A stretch of DNA of 64,000 bases, taken from the NCBI RefSeq assembly GCF_000284295.1, contig NC_017093.1:5580001-5644000 (forward strand), given 5' to 3'. This document shows positions 17,473-25,823 of the stretch, in pieces. The notes beneath the pieces were generated by a model. It made no database searches and was not told where the DNA came from. It was given only the letters and a program-made list of their open reading frames with translations. Position 1 is the first letter of the stretch. Each line of letters opens with the position of its first letter. The stretch comes from Actinoplanes missouriensis 431. GTDB lineage: Bacteria > Actinomycetota > Actinomycetes > Mycobacteriales > Micromonosporaceae. The translations under genes were made by a program, and so were the position numbers.

Positions 17473-18918
17473 TCAGGGGGCGCCGCGCAGCGCGCGGACC
17501 GCCGTCAGGAGCTCCTCCTGGGTGATCGGCTCCGCTCCCCCGGCGCGGGCGTCCTGCATCGCCTTGGAAAGCTGCACCCGGCGCAGCACCTCCTTGATGT
17601 CGGCGCCGGTCATGCCGGTGCTCGCCACGCCGAGCGCGCCGAAGTCCAGGTCGTCGGCGAACATCCGGAAACCGGGCGTCTCGTGCACCGTGATCAGCGA
17701 CCGGACCATCTTGCGGAAGATCTCGGCGCGGGCCGTCTCGTCCGGTTTCGGGACGCTCACCTTGATGTCGAAGCGACCGGATCTGATCAGCGACTCGTCG
17801 ACCCGGCCCGGGAAGTTCGTGGTCGCCACGACCAGGACGTTCGGGTTCGCCTCGATGAGGTCGTTCATCTCCTGCTTGAAGATGCCGGCGACCGCGTTCA
17901 GCGCCTGGCTGGCCGCGTCGCCGCCCGCACCCGCGTAACTGACGATCGAGTCGAACTCGTCGAAGAGCATCAGCGTCGGCACCCGGTACCGCCGGGCGTC
18001 CCGGAAGATCTGCTTGATGTTGCGCTCCGAGCCGCCCAGCCACTTGTCGAGGATCTCCGGCGTGCGGATCTCCCGGAAATCGGCGCCGATCTCGTTGGCC
18101 AGGGCCCGGGACAGCATCGTCTTGCCGGTGCCCGGCGGCCCGTACATCAGGATGCCCTGAGGGCGGCGGGCCCCCCAGCGCGCCATCGCCTCCGGGTGCC
18201 GGAAGGAGACCGCGACCTGGCGTAGTTCGGCGACCACGTCGGCGAGGCCGCCCACCATGTCGAGGGTGACCGCCTGCGTGGTGACAGGTGTCTTCTGGAC
18301 GCTCTCCCGGCTCACCACGTAGGTACGCCCGCGCAGCGCGTCCGGCTCGGTCAGCTCCAGCACCGCCTGCAGGGTCAGCGTGACGAACGCGCGCAGGTGC
18401 TCCGGGCCGACCTCGTCCCGCGGCACCAGGGCCTCCAGCCGGGCGACCGACCCGCTCTCCTCGTAGGTCACGCTCGCCTGCAGACCCACCGCGGCGTCGG
18501 CGAGGACTCCCGGTTCGCGCTCGGCCGCCGGCCCGGTGGGCCGATCAAGACCCAATTTCCGGTACGCGGCAGCGGCCGCCGTCCCGACCCCGTCCACGAT
18601 GCGCGTCGCGACCGGATCACCGGCGGCGATGCGTTTCGAGAGCAGGAGTCCGATCGGATCGTTGCCGAGCACCAGCCGGCGCATCCGCTCGGTCGACATC
18701 GGCTCCTCACCGGCGGCGATCCGGGCGGTGAAGACGTGGTTCGCCCCGTCCGCCGCCACCGTCAGGTCGACCCGCTGCACCGGGGCCGGCCACGCCGACC
18801 GGCGCAGCAGCTCGACCGGGTTCACCCGGGCCGCGGCGAGCAGCGTGACGGCGTCGACCAGCTGGACGGTCGCTCCCCCGTACTCGAAGGTCTCGGTGTT
18901 GGGTCGTGCCTGCGACAT
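17473..18918 (-). CDS. AAA+ ATPase
   Basis: 481 residues from an ATG with GGAGG six bases upstream. The N-terminal 220 residues match nothing I recognise. The C-terminal AAA domain has Walker A GPPGTGKT (Lys about 266), Walker B LMLFDEFD (Asp320-Glu321), sensor 1 in ATTNFPGRVDESLIRSGRFD with the arginine finger, and a helical lid with GMTGADIKEV. The architecture resembles the Cdc48/FtsH lineage but with no protease or membrane segment, so an unfoldase or remodelling role is likely. Convergent with the kinase gene, 4 bp apart. Confidence 0.88.
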   Translation of the reverse strand: MSQARPNTETFEYGGATVQLVDAVTLLAAARVNPVELLRRSAWPAPVQRVDLTVAADGANHVFTARIAAGEEPMSTERMRRLVLGNDPIGLLLSKRIAAGDPVATRIVDGVGTAAAAAYRKLGLDRPTGPAAEREPGVLADAAVGLQASVTYEESGSVARLEALVPRDEVGPEHLRAFVTLTLQAVLELTEPDALRGRTYVVSRESVQKTPVTTQAVTLDMVGGLADVVAELRQVAVSFRHPEAMARWGARRPQGILMYGPPGTGKTMLSRALANEIGADFREIRTPEILDKWLGGSERNIKQIFRDARRYRVPTLMLFDEFDSIVSYAGAGGDAASQALNAVAGIFKQEMNDLIEANPNVLVVATTNFPGRVDESLIRSGRFDIKVSVPKPDETARAEIFRKMVRSLITVHETPGFRMFADDLDFGALGVASTGMTGADIKEVLRRVQLSKAMQDARAGGAEPITQEELLTAVRALRGAP

Positions 18919-19098
18919 GCTGGCCTCCGCGATGGTCTCGTTCCACCAACAGTGACACGGCCGTGCATTCACGTGACCGTTCCGCTTCCGGAAGGCATCC
19001 AGCCGGGTTAATCTCAGCGACGCTGACAACCCTCGATGTCGCGGGATGGCGCCGGCTTCCGGCGGCGGATCGCGACTGTCGCTCGGAGGAGAGTTTCG

Positions 19099-20622
19099 TT
19101 GCGCAAACTGGCCATCCCCGTCATCGCGACACTGCTCGTCGCCGGCGCCGCCCAACCCGCCGCGGCCGGCCACGGGCACCATTCGGAGAGCTCCAAGCGG
19201 CTGCGCGAGGCGGTCACCGTCTCCGGCGTCCGGGACCATCTGAAGGCGTTCCAGAAGATCGCCGACCGGAACGACGACACCCGTGCCTCCGGCACCCCCG
19301 GCTTCGAAGCCAGCGCCGCCTACGTCAAGAAGAAGCTGCAGCGGGCCGGATACAAGGTCACCGAGCAGAAGTTCGTCTTCCCGTTCTTCGACGAGCTGGC
19401 GCCCGCCCAGCTCACCCGGGTCTCCCCGGCCGGACCGGCCTACGAGACCCACACGTTCGACTTCTCCGGCTCCGGTGACGTCACCGGCCAGGTCGTGCCG
19501 GCGCTGAACAACGTGCTCCCGCCCACCCCCGAGCCGAGTTCCACGGCCGGTTGCGCCGCCGCCGACTTCGCTCCGGCGTCGGCGACCGCGCCGCAGATCG
19601 CGCTGGTCCAGCGCGGCGGCTGCGACTTCGCCGTGAAGGCGGCGAACGCGAAGACCGCAGGGTACGACGCGGTGATCATCTTCAACGAGGGCCAGCCGGG
19701 CCGGGACACACTGCTCACCGGCACCCTGGGCGGCCCGTTCGACCTGCCGGTGGTCGGACTGAGCTTCGCCGACGGCAGCGCCCTGGCGACGGCCGCCGCC
19801 GCCGGTGCCGTCACGCTGCGGGTGGTGACCAGCACGTTCACCGACCCGAACGCGACCACCAGCAACATCATCGCGGACAGCCGCGGCGGCGACCCGAACC
19901 GGGTCCTCGTGGTCGGCGCGCACCTCGACTCGGTCACCGCCGGTCCGGGCATCAACGACAACGGCAGCGGCTCCGCCACGATCCTGGAGATCGCCGAGCA
20001 GGTCTCCCGCTTGAAGATCAAGACTTCGCAGCGGCTGCGGTTCGCGTTCTGGGGCGCGGAGGAGGCCGGGCTGCTCGGCTCCGAGCACTACGTGGCCAAT
20101 CTGTCGGCCGCGGAACAGTCCAAGATCTACGCGAACCTGAACTTCGACATGGTCGGCTCGCCGAACTACGTGCGGTTCGTCTACGACGGCGACGGGTCGG
20201 ACACCGGCACCGCCGGCCCCGACGGCTCCGGCGAGATCGAGGCGGTCTTCACCGACTACTTCGCGGCGCAGGGCCTGGCCAGCGACCCGACGGCGTTCGA
20301 CGGGCGCTCCGACTACGGGCCGTTCATCGCGGTCGGCATCCCGGCCGGCGGCCTGTTCAGCGGCGCCGAGGGCGTCAAGACGGAGGAGCAGGCCGCGGAG
20401 TACGGCGGGACGGCAGGTGAGCCGTACGACCCGTGCTACCACGAGGCCTGCGACGACATCAGCAACCTGAACAACCGGTCACTCAGCGAGCTGGGCGACG
20501 CGGCGGCGCACGCGGTCTACACGGTGGGCCGGCTGAAGGGCGACCTGGCGGGCGCGGCGGCGCCGGCCGGGGGCGCGGGTGGGGCGAGTAGTGGTGGGTC
20601 CCACGGCCACCCGGCCAGCTGA
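19099..20622 (+). CDS. Secreted M28 aminopeptidase with PA domain
   Basis: 507 residues from a TTG preceded by GGAGGA at 8 bases. That start gives a clean signal peptide (RKLAIPVIATLLVAGAAQPAAA); longer in-frame starts do not. A protease-associated insert (ALVQRGGCDFAVKAANAKTAGYDAVIIFNEG) precedes the M28 catalytic part: VGAHLDSV (His about 275, Asp about 277), FWGAEEAGLLGSEHY (Glu pair 321-322), NFDMVG and YHEACDD (His about 448). It is close in layout to the Streptomyces griseus aminopeptidase family. It removes N-terminal residues from peptides outside the cell with two zinc ions. Confidence 0.94.
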   Translation: MRKLAIPVIATLLVAGAAQPAAAGHGHHSESSKRLREAVTVSGVRDHLKAFQKIADRNDDTRASGTPGFEASAAYVKKKLQRAGYKVTEQKFVFPFFDELAPAQLTRVSPAGPAYETHTFDFSGSGDVTGQVVPALNNVLPPTPEPSSTAGCAAADFAPASATAPQIALVQRGGCDFAVKAANAKTAGYDAVIIFNEGQPGRDTLLTGTLGGPFDLPVVGLSFADGSALATAAAAGAVTLRVVTSTFTDPNATTSNIIADSRGGDPNRVLVVGAHLDSVTAGPGINDNGSGSATILEIAEQVSRLKIKTSQRLRFAFWGAEEAGLLGSEHYVANLSAAEQSKIYANLNFDMVGSPNYVRFVYDGDGSDTGTAGPDGSGEIEAVFTDYFAAQGLASDPTAFDGRSDYGPFIAVGIPAGGLFSGAEGVKTEEQAAEYGGTAGEPYDPCYHEACDDISNLNNRSLSELGDAAAHAVYTVGRLKGDLAGAAAPAGGAGGASSGGSHGHPAS

Positions 20623-20727
20623 TCCTTCCGCACGTGCTTGATCGGGGCGCCGCTGGATGGCGGTGCCCCGAGTCACGGGAGCGGGTCAGCACGCGGTCCG
20701 CGCCCTTGATCGTCCCGCATCGCACCG

Positions 20728-20804
20728 GCGTCCGCATCGCGCCAGCGTCCGCATCGCGCCAGCGTCCGCATCGCGCCGGCGTCCGGATCGCGCCGGCGTC
20801 CGGG
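20728..20804. repeat. 17-bp tandem repeat, four and a half copies
   Basis: Unit GCGTCCGCATCGCGCCA, with A/G variation at its last base and C/G within the fourth copy. Copies start at 20728, 20745, 20762, 20779 and 20796 (partial). It is not in a credible gene; the unit length is not a multiple of three. Confidence 0.85.
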
Positions 20805-20960
20805 GGAAGGTCGCGCTTTGCGGAAATCCGCGGACGCTGGATGCCCCGCAGAGCCACAGCGCTTCGCTGATGCTGATGACCCGCCGTGACGAACAGCGGG
20901 GAACCGGGACATCGCCGGCGTTCTGGCCCCGGTGCGGGCCGGATGGCATCCCGCGCGGCG

Positions 20961-21077
20961 CAGCCGTCGCCCACGCATGTGATCACGACCGGGAAGGCGG
21001 CGTCAGCTACGGCTCCGACAGCTCAGCCGTCGTCCACGCATGTGATCACGGGCCGGATGGTGGCCTGCGCTACGGCG
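20961..21077. repeat. Two GAGCCGTAG-type palindromes
   Basis: Element 1 begins CAGCCGTCGCCCACGCATG and ends GCTACGGCTC at 21015; element 2 begins CTCAGCCGTCGTCCACGC near 21022 and ends GCTACGGC at 21076. They share the internal CCACGCATGTGATCACG motif. Left arms carry CCGTCG where other family members have CCGTAG. Each is about 54 bp. Confidence 0.7.
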
Positions 21078-21171
21078 CGGCGGCGTGGATGAGACCACAC
21101 GCAACGCCGGCGCCGCAGGGACGAGGTCACACGCAACGCCCGTGCCACGGGGATCAGGTCACACGCAACGC
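21075..21171 (-). repeat. 32-bp tandem repeats of composite module A
   Basis: Two full units (21101-21132 and 21133-21164) with flanking partial units. On the minus strand the unit reads GTGTGACCTNRTCCCYGYGG... with GCGTTGC. It is contiguous, with no spacers. The same unit recurs in the plus orientation at 48130-48284. Confidence 0.8.
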
Positions 21172-21261
21172 TTGTGTGGCGATCCATCAACGCCAGGGCC
21201 GGGATGGAAGCACACGAACCGTTTCCGTGCGACCTCATCGCGGTCGGCGTGAACGTCGCCG
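21172..21261 (-). repeat. Conserved core of composite module A
   Basis: About 90 bp shared at high identity, in inverted orientation, with 48044-48129. The best-conserved block is GGTCGCACGGAAACGGTTCG on the minus strand, continuing through TGTGCTTCCATCC to TTGATGGATCGCCAC. It lies exactly between the 32-bp and 29-bp repeat arrays, as in the other copy. Function unknown. Confidence 0.8.
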
Positions 21262-21368
21262 CACCGTGAGCCGCCACCCACGCCTGAGCTCACCGTGAGC
21301 CGCCACCCACGCGCAAGCTCACCGTGAGCCGCCGCCCACGCACGAGCCCACCGTGAGCCGCCACCCTG
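21262..21368 (-). repeat. 29-bp tandem repeats of composite module A
   Basis: Three full units starting at 21262, 21291 and 21320, and a partial one at 21349. The plus-strand unit begins CACCGTGAGCCGCCACCCAC. The minus-strand version (GGCTCACGGTG...) is the same unit found at 47904-48032. It is followed by a GATCGACTTCAGCTAAGTGG motif near 21367 that has a relative at 48424. Confidence 0.8.
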
Positions 21369-21400
21369 ATCGACTTCAGCTAAGTGGCATGGGGCCTCCT

Positions 21401-21453
21401 GAGCCGTAGTTCGCGCACGAATCACGGCCGGGAAGCTGCGTGAGCTACGGCTC
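21401..21453. repeat. GAGCCGTAG palindrome overlapping the FUSC stop codon
   Basis: Perfect ends GAGCCGTAG (21401-21409) and CTACGGCTC (21445-21453) around a 35-bp interior. On the minus strand the right arm reads GAG CCG TAG and supplies the last two codons and stop of the FUSC gene, so the element has inserted into, or formed, the gene end. It could also act as that gene's terminator. Confidence 0.75.
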
Positions 21454-22731
21454 GGCCTGCGGCGTCCGGGTGGTGAGGCTGTGGGTCAGGATGATGATCA
21501 GGCAGGCTATGGCGCCGCCGATCACGGTTTCCAGGCCTCGGTCCCACAGGAGGTCGGCCATCGGGCGGGGCGCGGCCACCTGGTTCATCAGCAGGGCCAG
21601 CGGGGTGATGAAGAGCATCGCGACGCCGTAGTTGCGGCCCACCACGAGTTCGGCGGCGATCTGCAGAACGGCGAGGATCGCCACCGCCGGGTAGGGGCCG
21701 AACCCGGGTGCCAGGACCAGTGCGGCCACCAGGAGTCCGCCGAGGGTTCCGGCTATCCGGTGGGCGGCGCGGACCAGCTGGGCGGAGCGGCCGCGGGCGG
21801 CAAGCGGGGCTACGGCGGCGACCGTCGCCCAGTAGGGATGTCCGATCCCGAAACCCGTCGCCACCGCGCCGGCCACCAGCGCGGACGAGGCAGCGGCCGC
21901 CGAACCGGGCAGGGCGTGCCGGAGCCTGCCCGGCACATTCACGCGAGGCAACTCTCCAAGATCGGCACGCGGCGGGACCGCGACCGGAACATCCGCGGGC
22001 GACGCGGGCGCAGGAGGAGTGGGCGCTGACGCAGGCGGAGGGGGCGCGAGCGGCACGGGCGGCACGGACGGGACCGGCGGCGCGGACGGGACGGGCGGCG
22101 CGGACGGCATGGACGGCACGGACGGCACGGGTGGAGAGGGCGGCACGGGTGGAGAGGGCGGCACGGACGGCGCAAGCGGCGCGGGCGGCACGGACGGCGC
22201 GGGCGGAGAGGGCGGACCGCCTGCGGCCGGGGCCGGGCCCGGTGGGGTGGGGCGTCTGGGGCGGAGCAACGTGGGAACACTGCCCACCAGCAGGGAGAAC
22301 GCCGCGCTCGCCACGGCCACCGCCACGGCCGCCGGCACGTCGGCGAGCTCGTGGTGCACCGACGCCACCGCGCCGAACGCGAACACCAGGAACAGCGCGC
22401 CCGGCGGATGCCACTCGGCGACCGAGGCCAGAGCGCTGCCCGCCCCGCCGATCAGCGCGGCGATCACGACGGCCAGCCAGGTTCGGGCCTGCAGGACGCT
22501 GACCAGCACGCCCACCAGGACCGCCAGCACCAGGGCCAGCGCCGCCCCGGACTGCATCGCCAGGCGGGCGCGGCCGGTGCGGGTCCGGCCGTAGAGGGAG
22601 GTGAACGCGCCGAACGCCGCGTACATCGACCAGTGCGGGCGATCGATCAGCAGCACGGCCAGCAGCGGCGTCGCCACGCTGACCCCGGCGCGCAGGGCGG
22701 CCGGCACGTCCTTGAGCAGCAAGATCCCCAT
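21445..22731 (-). CDS. FUSC-family membrane protein with long proline-rich insert
   Basis: 428 residues from the ATG at 22731. Two groups of membrane helices flank a cytoplasmic region: the first at about 8-150 (LRAGVSVATPLLAVLLIDRPHWSMYAAFGAF), the second at about 290-420 (HRIAGTLGGLLVAALVLAP, DRGLETVIGGAIACLI), matching the aromatic-acid exporter/FUSC family. Residues of about 158-258 are a Pro/Ser/Val/Ala repeat tract encoded by GC-rich minisatellite DNA, unusual for the family. The substrate is unknown; the last codons lie in a palindromic repeat. Confidence 0.86.
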   Translation of the reverse strand: MGILLLKDVPAALRAGVSVATPLLAVLLIDRPHWSMYAAFGAFTSLYGRTRTGRARLAMQSGAALALVLAVLVGVLVSVLQARTWLAVVIAALIGGAGSALASVAEWHPPGALFLVFAFGAVASVHHELADVPAAVAVAVASAAFSLLVGSVPTLLRPRRPTPPGPAPAAGGPPSPPAPSVPPAPLAPSVPPSPPVPPSPPVPSVPSMPSAPPVPSAPPVPSVPPVPLAPPPPASAPTPPAPASPADVPVAVPPRADLGELPRVNVPGRLRHALPGSAAAASSALVAGAVATGFGIGHPYWATVAAVAPLAARGRSAQLVRAAHRIAGTLGGLLVAALVLAPGFGPYPAVAILAVLQIAAELVVGRNYGVAMLFITPLALLMNQVAAPRPMADLLWDRGLETVIGGAIACLIIILTHSLTTRTPQAEP

Positions 22732-22823
22732 CGGGTACGAGACTAGGCGCAGATTTCCGCGAGGGACGCAATAGTCAGTTCCGTGCGATGACCTGGGCGG
22801 CGACCCGATGGCAACATGACGCA

Positions 22824-23381
22824 ATGTTGGTCTTGTTCGCGCACAGCGGTACCGGTTCGACAGTCGCCACGGTGCATCGCGGTGACGGCGTGGTCCTTCA
22901 ACTACCCGGCTATGACCGGAAGTATCGGGTCCCGCACGACCTCGCCCACTTCGCCACCGAGCGGGCGCTCGGGATCAGCGCCGGCGTCTTCGGGGCGATC
23001 GCGGCCGGGGGCGTCTTCTCCAATATGCGGCTGGTCAGCGGCAAGCCGCGCCACGACGCCGCCCAGCGCAGCCGCCGGCTGCTGGACGCGAACAAACGCG
23101 CGCTCACCATGGCGGAGCTGGTGGCCGGTGTGGTGCACCGGGCGGTCGAGGAGGACGAGACGGATCGGGTCACGGCTCTGGTGCGGGACGCCTGGATCTC
23201 GTTCGACGGGTCCGACTTCCCGTGGTCCGACGAGCAGGTGACCGAGGCCGCGGTCACGCTCGCGGAGCTGGCCGCGGAGTGGGAGGCGCTCGGCGTTGTC
23301 AAGGCGATGTGGCCGGACGACCTGGTCGCGCCGATGCCCGTACCCCATGGGGTGAAGAGAGGCAGGCGCGGGCGCACCTAG
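22824..23381 (+). CDS. Conserved hypothetical protein
   Basis: 185 residues from the ATG at 22824; an in-frame ATG at 22788 is possible, and neither has a convincing ribosome binding site. I do not recognise a named domain. The start MLVLFAHSGTGSTVATVHRG followed by LPGYDRKYRVPHDLAHFATERALGISAGVFG looks like a soluble globular protein with a conserved VPHDLAHF patch. The rest is helical and charged with no signal or membrane segment. A strong hairpin contains its stop codon. Confidence 0.75.
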   Translation: MLVLFAHSGTGSTVATVHRGDGVVLQLPGYDRKYRVPHDLAHFATERALGISAGVFGAIAAGGVFSNMRLVSGKPRHDAAQRSRRLLDANKRALTMAELVAGVVHRAVEEDETDRVTALVRDAWISFDGSDFPWSDEQVTEAAVTLAELAAEWEALGVVKAMWPDDLVAPMPVPHGVKRGRRGRT

Positions 23382-23395
23382 CGTGCGCCCGCGCC
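23365..23395 (+). terminator. Hairpin containing the stop codon of the hypothetical gene
   Basis: A 13-bp perfect stem (GGCGCGGGCGCAC with its complement) and a 5-base loop CTAGC that contains the TAG stop. There is no U tract; A-rich tandem repeats follow. It could terminate transcription from either side. Confidence 0.65.
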
Positions 23396-23518
23396 GCCCG
23401 ACAAACCGGTGCCGCCCGACAAACCGGTGCCGCCCGACAAACCGGTGCCGCCCGAAAACCGGTGCCGCCCGAAAAACCGGTGCCGGCCGAAAAACCGGTG
23501 CCGCCGGGGCAACCCGGT
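23393..23518. repeat. 18-bp tandem repeats between convergent genes
   Basis: Six units of GCCGCCCGACAAACCGGT starting at 23393, 23411, 23429, 23447, 23464 and 23482, then a diverged seventh. Later units replace GACAAA with GAAAAA. The array fills the gap between the hypothetical gene and the convergent hydrolase gene. Each unit can pair CCGGT/ACCGG with its neighbours. Confidence 0.85.
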
Positions 23519-24441
23519 TACTTCACGTAGGTGACCGTGACGTTGGGGTCCGCCGCGTCCCCGGTGGTGTAGACGTATTTGCGGGCCGCGCTGCTGCCCA
23601 GCTGCGCGAGCAGCCACTGCGCGGACCAGCGGGCGGTCGTCTCCACGCCGGTCGCCTGGTTCAGCGTCTGCGCCGACGGGTCGGGCAGCGCGCCGGCCGG
23701 GTTCTGACCGTTCGTGATGCCGTAGTGGTTGGCGCCGGCGACCGTGATGTAGGCCTTCGGCGTGCCGGCGGTCAGGTGGTACGTGGTCTGCCCCTCGTCC
23801 GGGGTGGCCACGCCGTCCGCCGTGCCCTGGATGTAGCCGACCGGCACCGTGTTGAGCACCGGCAGCACCAGGTCGGTGCCGTAGAGGACGTTGTTGCCGC
23901 CGTAGGTGACGACGGCTTCCAGCTCGCTCGGCGCGAGGTTCGCGATCGCGCAGAACGGGATGACGCAGAGGCCGGCGCTGATGCTGAGCGCCGTCGCCGC
24001 GCCGAACGAGTGCCCGGCCAGGACCAGGTCGTTCTCGTTGATGCGGTCGAAGAGCGGGGACGCCGGGTTGTCGTCCTCGGCCTCGGCCCAGTCGGCGGTC
24101 CAGCCGGCCTGCGCGCCCTCGGGGTAGAGGCCGTTCACGCCGAACAGGGACCGGGTGTGGTTGGGGACGGCGACGACGAAGCCGTACGAGGCGACCGTCG
24201 ACGCGTAGGTGGAGTAGTGGGACTTGTCGACGTTCGCGCCCTGGAGGAAGAGCGCCACCGGCAACCGGTTCCCGGTCGTCGGGTAATACACGTCGGCACT
24301 GTCGCCGTTGATGGTCGTCGTGTAGCTGGCGACCGTGCTGGTCGCGGCGGCCGCGGGCGCGGCGGCGAACGTCGCAGCGAGCAGGGCAGCCGAGAGCACC
24401 GCGGCCCGCTGTTTCCAAGAACGGAACAACGTCACATTCAT
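23518..24441 (-). CDS. Secreted alpha/beta hydrolase (chlorophyllase/PET-hydrolase-like fold)
   Basis: 307 residues with a signal peptide (AAVLSAALLAATFAAAPAAAA). The nucleophile elbow GHSFG places the serine at about residue 145; VALFLQGANVDKSHYSTYASTVASYGFVVAVPNH is the oxyanion-side strand and loop, and the catalytic His is probably in GANHYGITNG. Family members are extracellular esterases acting on lipids or polyesters. The substrate is unknown. Convergent with the hypothetical gene across the 18-bp repeats. Confidence 0.85.
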   Translation of the reverse strand: MNVTLFRSWKQRAAVLSAALLAATFAAAPAAAATSTVASYTTTINGDSADVYYPTTGNRLPVALFLQGANVDKSHYSTYASTVASYGFVVAVPNHTRSLFGVNGLYPEGAQAGWTADWAEAEDDNPASPLFDRINENDLVLAGHSFGAATALSISAGLCVIPFCAIANLAPSELEAVVTYGGNNVLYGTDLVLPVLNTVPVGYIQGTADGVATPDEGQTTYHLTAGTPKAYITVAGANHYGITNGQNPAGALPDPSAQTLNQATGVETTARWSAQWLLAQLGSSAARKYVYTTGDAADPNVTVTYVK

Positions 24442-24539
24442 GGATACGGACTATGTCGATCGATCGGTGCGCCGTCAAGAGGGCCACGAGGCGCTGATTG
24501 GTCGTCGCGGACATGCCGGCCACGCGAAAGGCTGACCGG

Positions 24540-25190
24540 GTGGTCACGATCTCCTCGGTTCTCGCCGTCTCCGCCGTGGCACTCGGCATGGTCCTCACCC
24601 CGGGACCGAACATGATGTACCTGGTGTCGCGCAGCATCACCCAGGGCCGCCGCGCCGGAATCGTCTCGCTCGGCGGCGTCGCCCTCGGGTTCCTGATCTA
24701 CCTGACCGCCACCAACCTGGGGCTCTCGGTCCTCTTCGCGGCGGTGCCCGAGCTCTATCTGGCGATCAAGCTGGCCGGCGCCGGCTATCTGGGCTGGCTA
24801 GCCTGGAAGACCCTCAAGCCCGGCGGCATGTCCGTTTTCGATCCCCAGCCGGTGGCCCCCGACTCACCTGGCCGCCTATTCACCATGGGCTTGCTGACCA
24901 ACCTGCTCAACCCCAAGGCCGCGATCCTGTACGTGTCGCTGATCCCCCAGTTCGTCCGGCCGGAGGAGGGGCACGCGATCGTGCAGGGCTTCCTGCTCGG
25001 CGGGGTGCAGATGACCGTCAGCCTGGCGGTGAACCTCGCGATCGTGCTCGCCGCCGGGACGATCGCGGTGTTCCTGGCGCGCCGGCCGTCCTGGCTGCGG
25101 GCGCAGCGCTACCTGATGGGCACGGTCCTCGGCGTGATCGCCGTCAAACTGGCGACCGATCGGGCACGGCCGATCGCGGCCGGAGCCTGA
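24540..25190 (+). CDS. LysE-family amino-acid exporter
   Basis: 216 residues from a GTG about ten bases after GAAAGG; the frame is open to an ATG at 24498. Six helices with the family signature LGMVLTPGPNMMYLVSRSITQGRRAG near the start, and GLLTNLLNPKAAILYVSLIPQF in the middle. The family exports amino acids such as homoserine lactone, threonine or lysine. The 3' end overlaps the convergent small membrane protein gene by 47 bp. Confidence 0.9.
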   Translation: MVTISSVLAVSAVALGMVLTPGPNMMYLVSRSITQGRRAGIVSLGGVALGFLIYLTATNLGLSVLFAAVPELYLAIKLAGAGYLGWLAWKTLKPGGMSVFDPQPVAPDSPGRLFTMGLLTNLLNPKAAILYVSLIPQFVRPEEGHAIVQGFLLGGVQMTVSLAVNLAIVLAAGTIAVFLARRPSWLRAQRYLMGTVLGVIAVKLATDRARPIAAGA

Positions 25191-25521
25191 TCAGGACCAG
25201 CGCGCCGAGCAGCAGCTGGGCGGCGGGCACCGCCAGGACGGTGACCAGCATCGCGCCCTGCGGACGCATCCCCAGGTGCAGCAGCATCATCAGCCCGCTC
25301 AGCGCCAGCAGGCTGACCCACGCCGCCCGGTCCGACGGCCGGCGCCACAGCCGCAGCCCGCACGGCAGGCAGATCAGCGCGAGCACGGCCAGCGCCGCGA
25401 GCGCGGCGGGCGCGTGCCCGGCATGCTCCCCGGCCAGCGCCAGGTGCACGGCGATGCCGCCGGCGCCGATCAGGGCGGCCAGCCTCCCCGGAGAAGTCAC
25501 CCGGCTGACTATGCCAACCAA
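25144..25521 (-). CDS. Small integral membrane protein, unknown function
   Basis: 125 residues with about four helices (LAALIGAGGIAVHLALAGEHAGHAPAALAALAVLALICL and three more). It starts at a TTG preceded by TGGAGTGG. The HAGH segment after helix 1 and the CLPCG pair at the end of helix 2 are the only features that could bind metal. I do not recognise the family. The frame's coding bias and long overlap with the LysE gene are acceptable but weaken the call. Confidence 0.6.
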   Translation of the reverse strand: MVGIVSRVTSPGRLAALIGAGGIAVHLALAGEHAGHAPAALAALAVLALICLPCGLRLWRRPSDRAAWVSLLALSGLMMLLHLGMRPQGAMLVTVLAVPAAQLLLGALVLIRLRPRSAVPDRSPV

Positions 25522-25823
25522 GGTCCACTCCAGACAAGAGTGAAGGGCCCGCCCGCACCCCCTCTGGCGGGAGGGAGCGGACTACCGGGCGGGCCCCGGA
25601 AGCCCGGCCGATGATTGCTGGGGACAAGTCCGGCCGGGTCCATCCGATCAGTGGCCGGGCGGGCCCGGCGCGTTGCTCCGGTGTGACAGGCGTCTCAGCC
25701 GGGCCCAAGGCCTTCACCCCGGTTTAGCCGCGAGCCGTATTCCGTACGTTTTTGATCAACCAAGCGCTCTCATGATCCACCTGCGTCCGCCGGATCCCGG
25801 CGGCGCAGGACGAGGAGAACGAC
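25522..25823. other. Long leader upstream of the ABC importer operon
   Basis: 302 bp between divergent genes. An inverted repeat GGGCCCGCCCG (25545-25555) / CGGGCGGGCCC (25586-25596) lies close to the left gene. A more AT-rich stretch with GTACGTTTTTGATCAACC at about 25757-25775 may hold the operon promoter. I tested by eye for TPP, cobalamin and other common riboswitch motifs and found none. Confidence 0.5.

Larger units (their letters stand above)
20623..21444. other. Gene-free stretch packed with repeats
   Basis: Between the peptidase and FUSC genes no reading frame has family-like content on either strand. From left to right it holds 17-bp tandem repeats, about 100 bp of unassigned sequence, two GAGCCGTAG-type palindromes, 32-bp tandem repeats, a core shared with 48 kb, 29-bp tandem repeats and a third palindrome that runs into the FUSC stop codon. 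Each is listed separately. Confidence 0.75.

Noticed and set aside
17473..20442. 989-codon minus-strand frame
   Set aside because: The portion upstream of 18918 is antisense to the M28 peptidase and Arg/Gly/Val-rich; the AAA+ protein starts at 18918.
25522..25823. Riboswitch before the ABC importer
   Set aside because: No TPP, cobalamin, SAM or other common motif could be matched by eye; only a generic inverted repeat is present. A covariance-model scan would be decisive.
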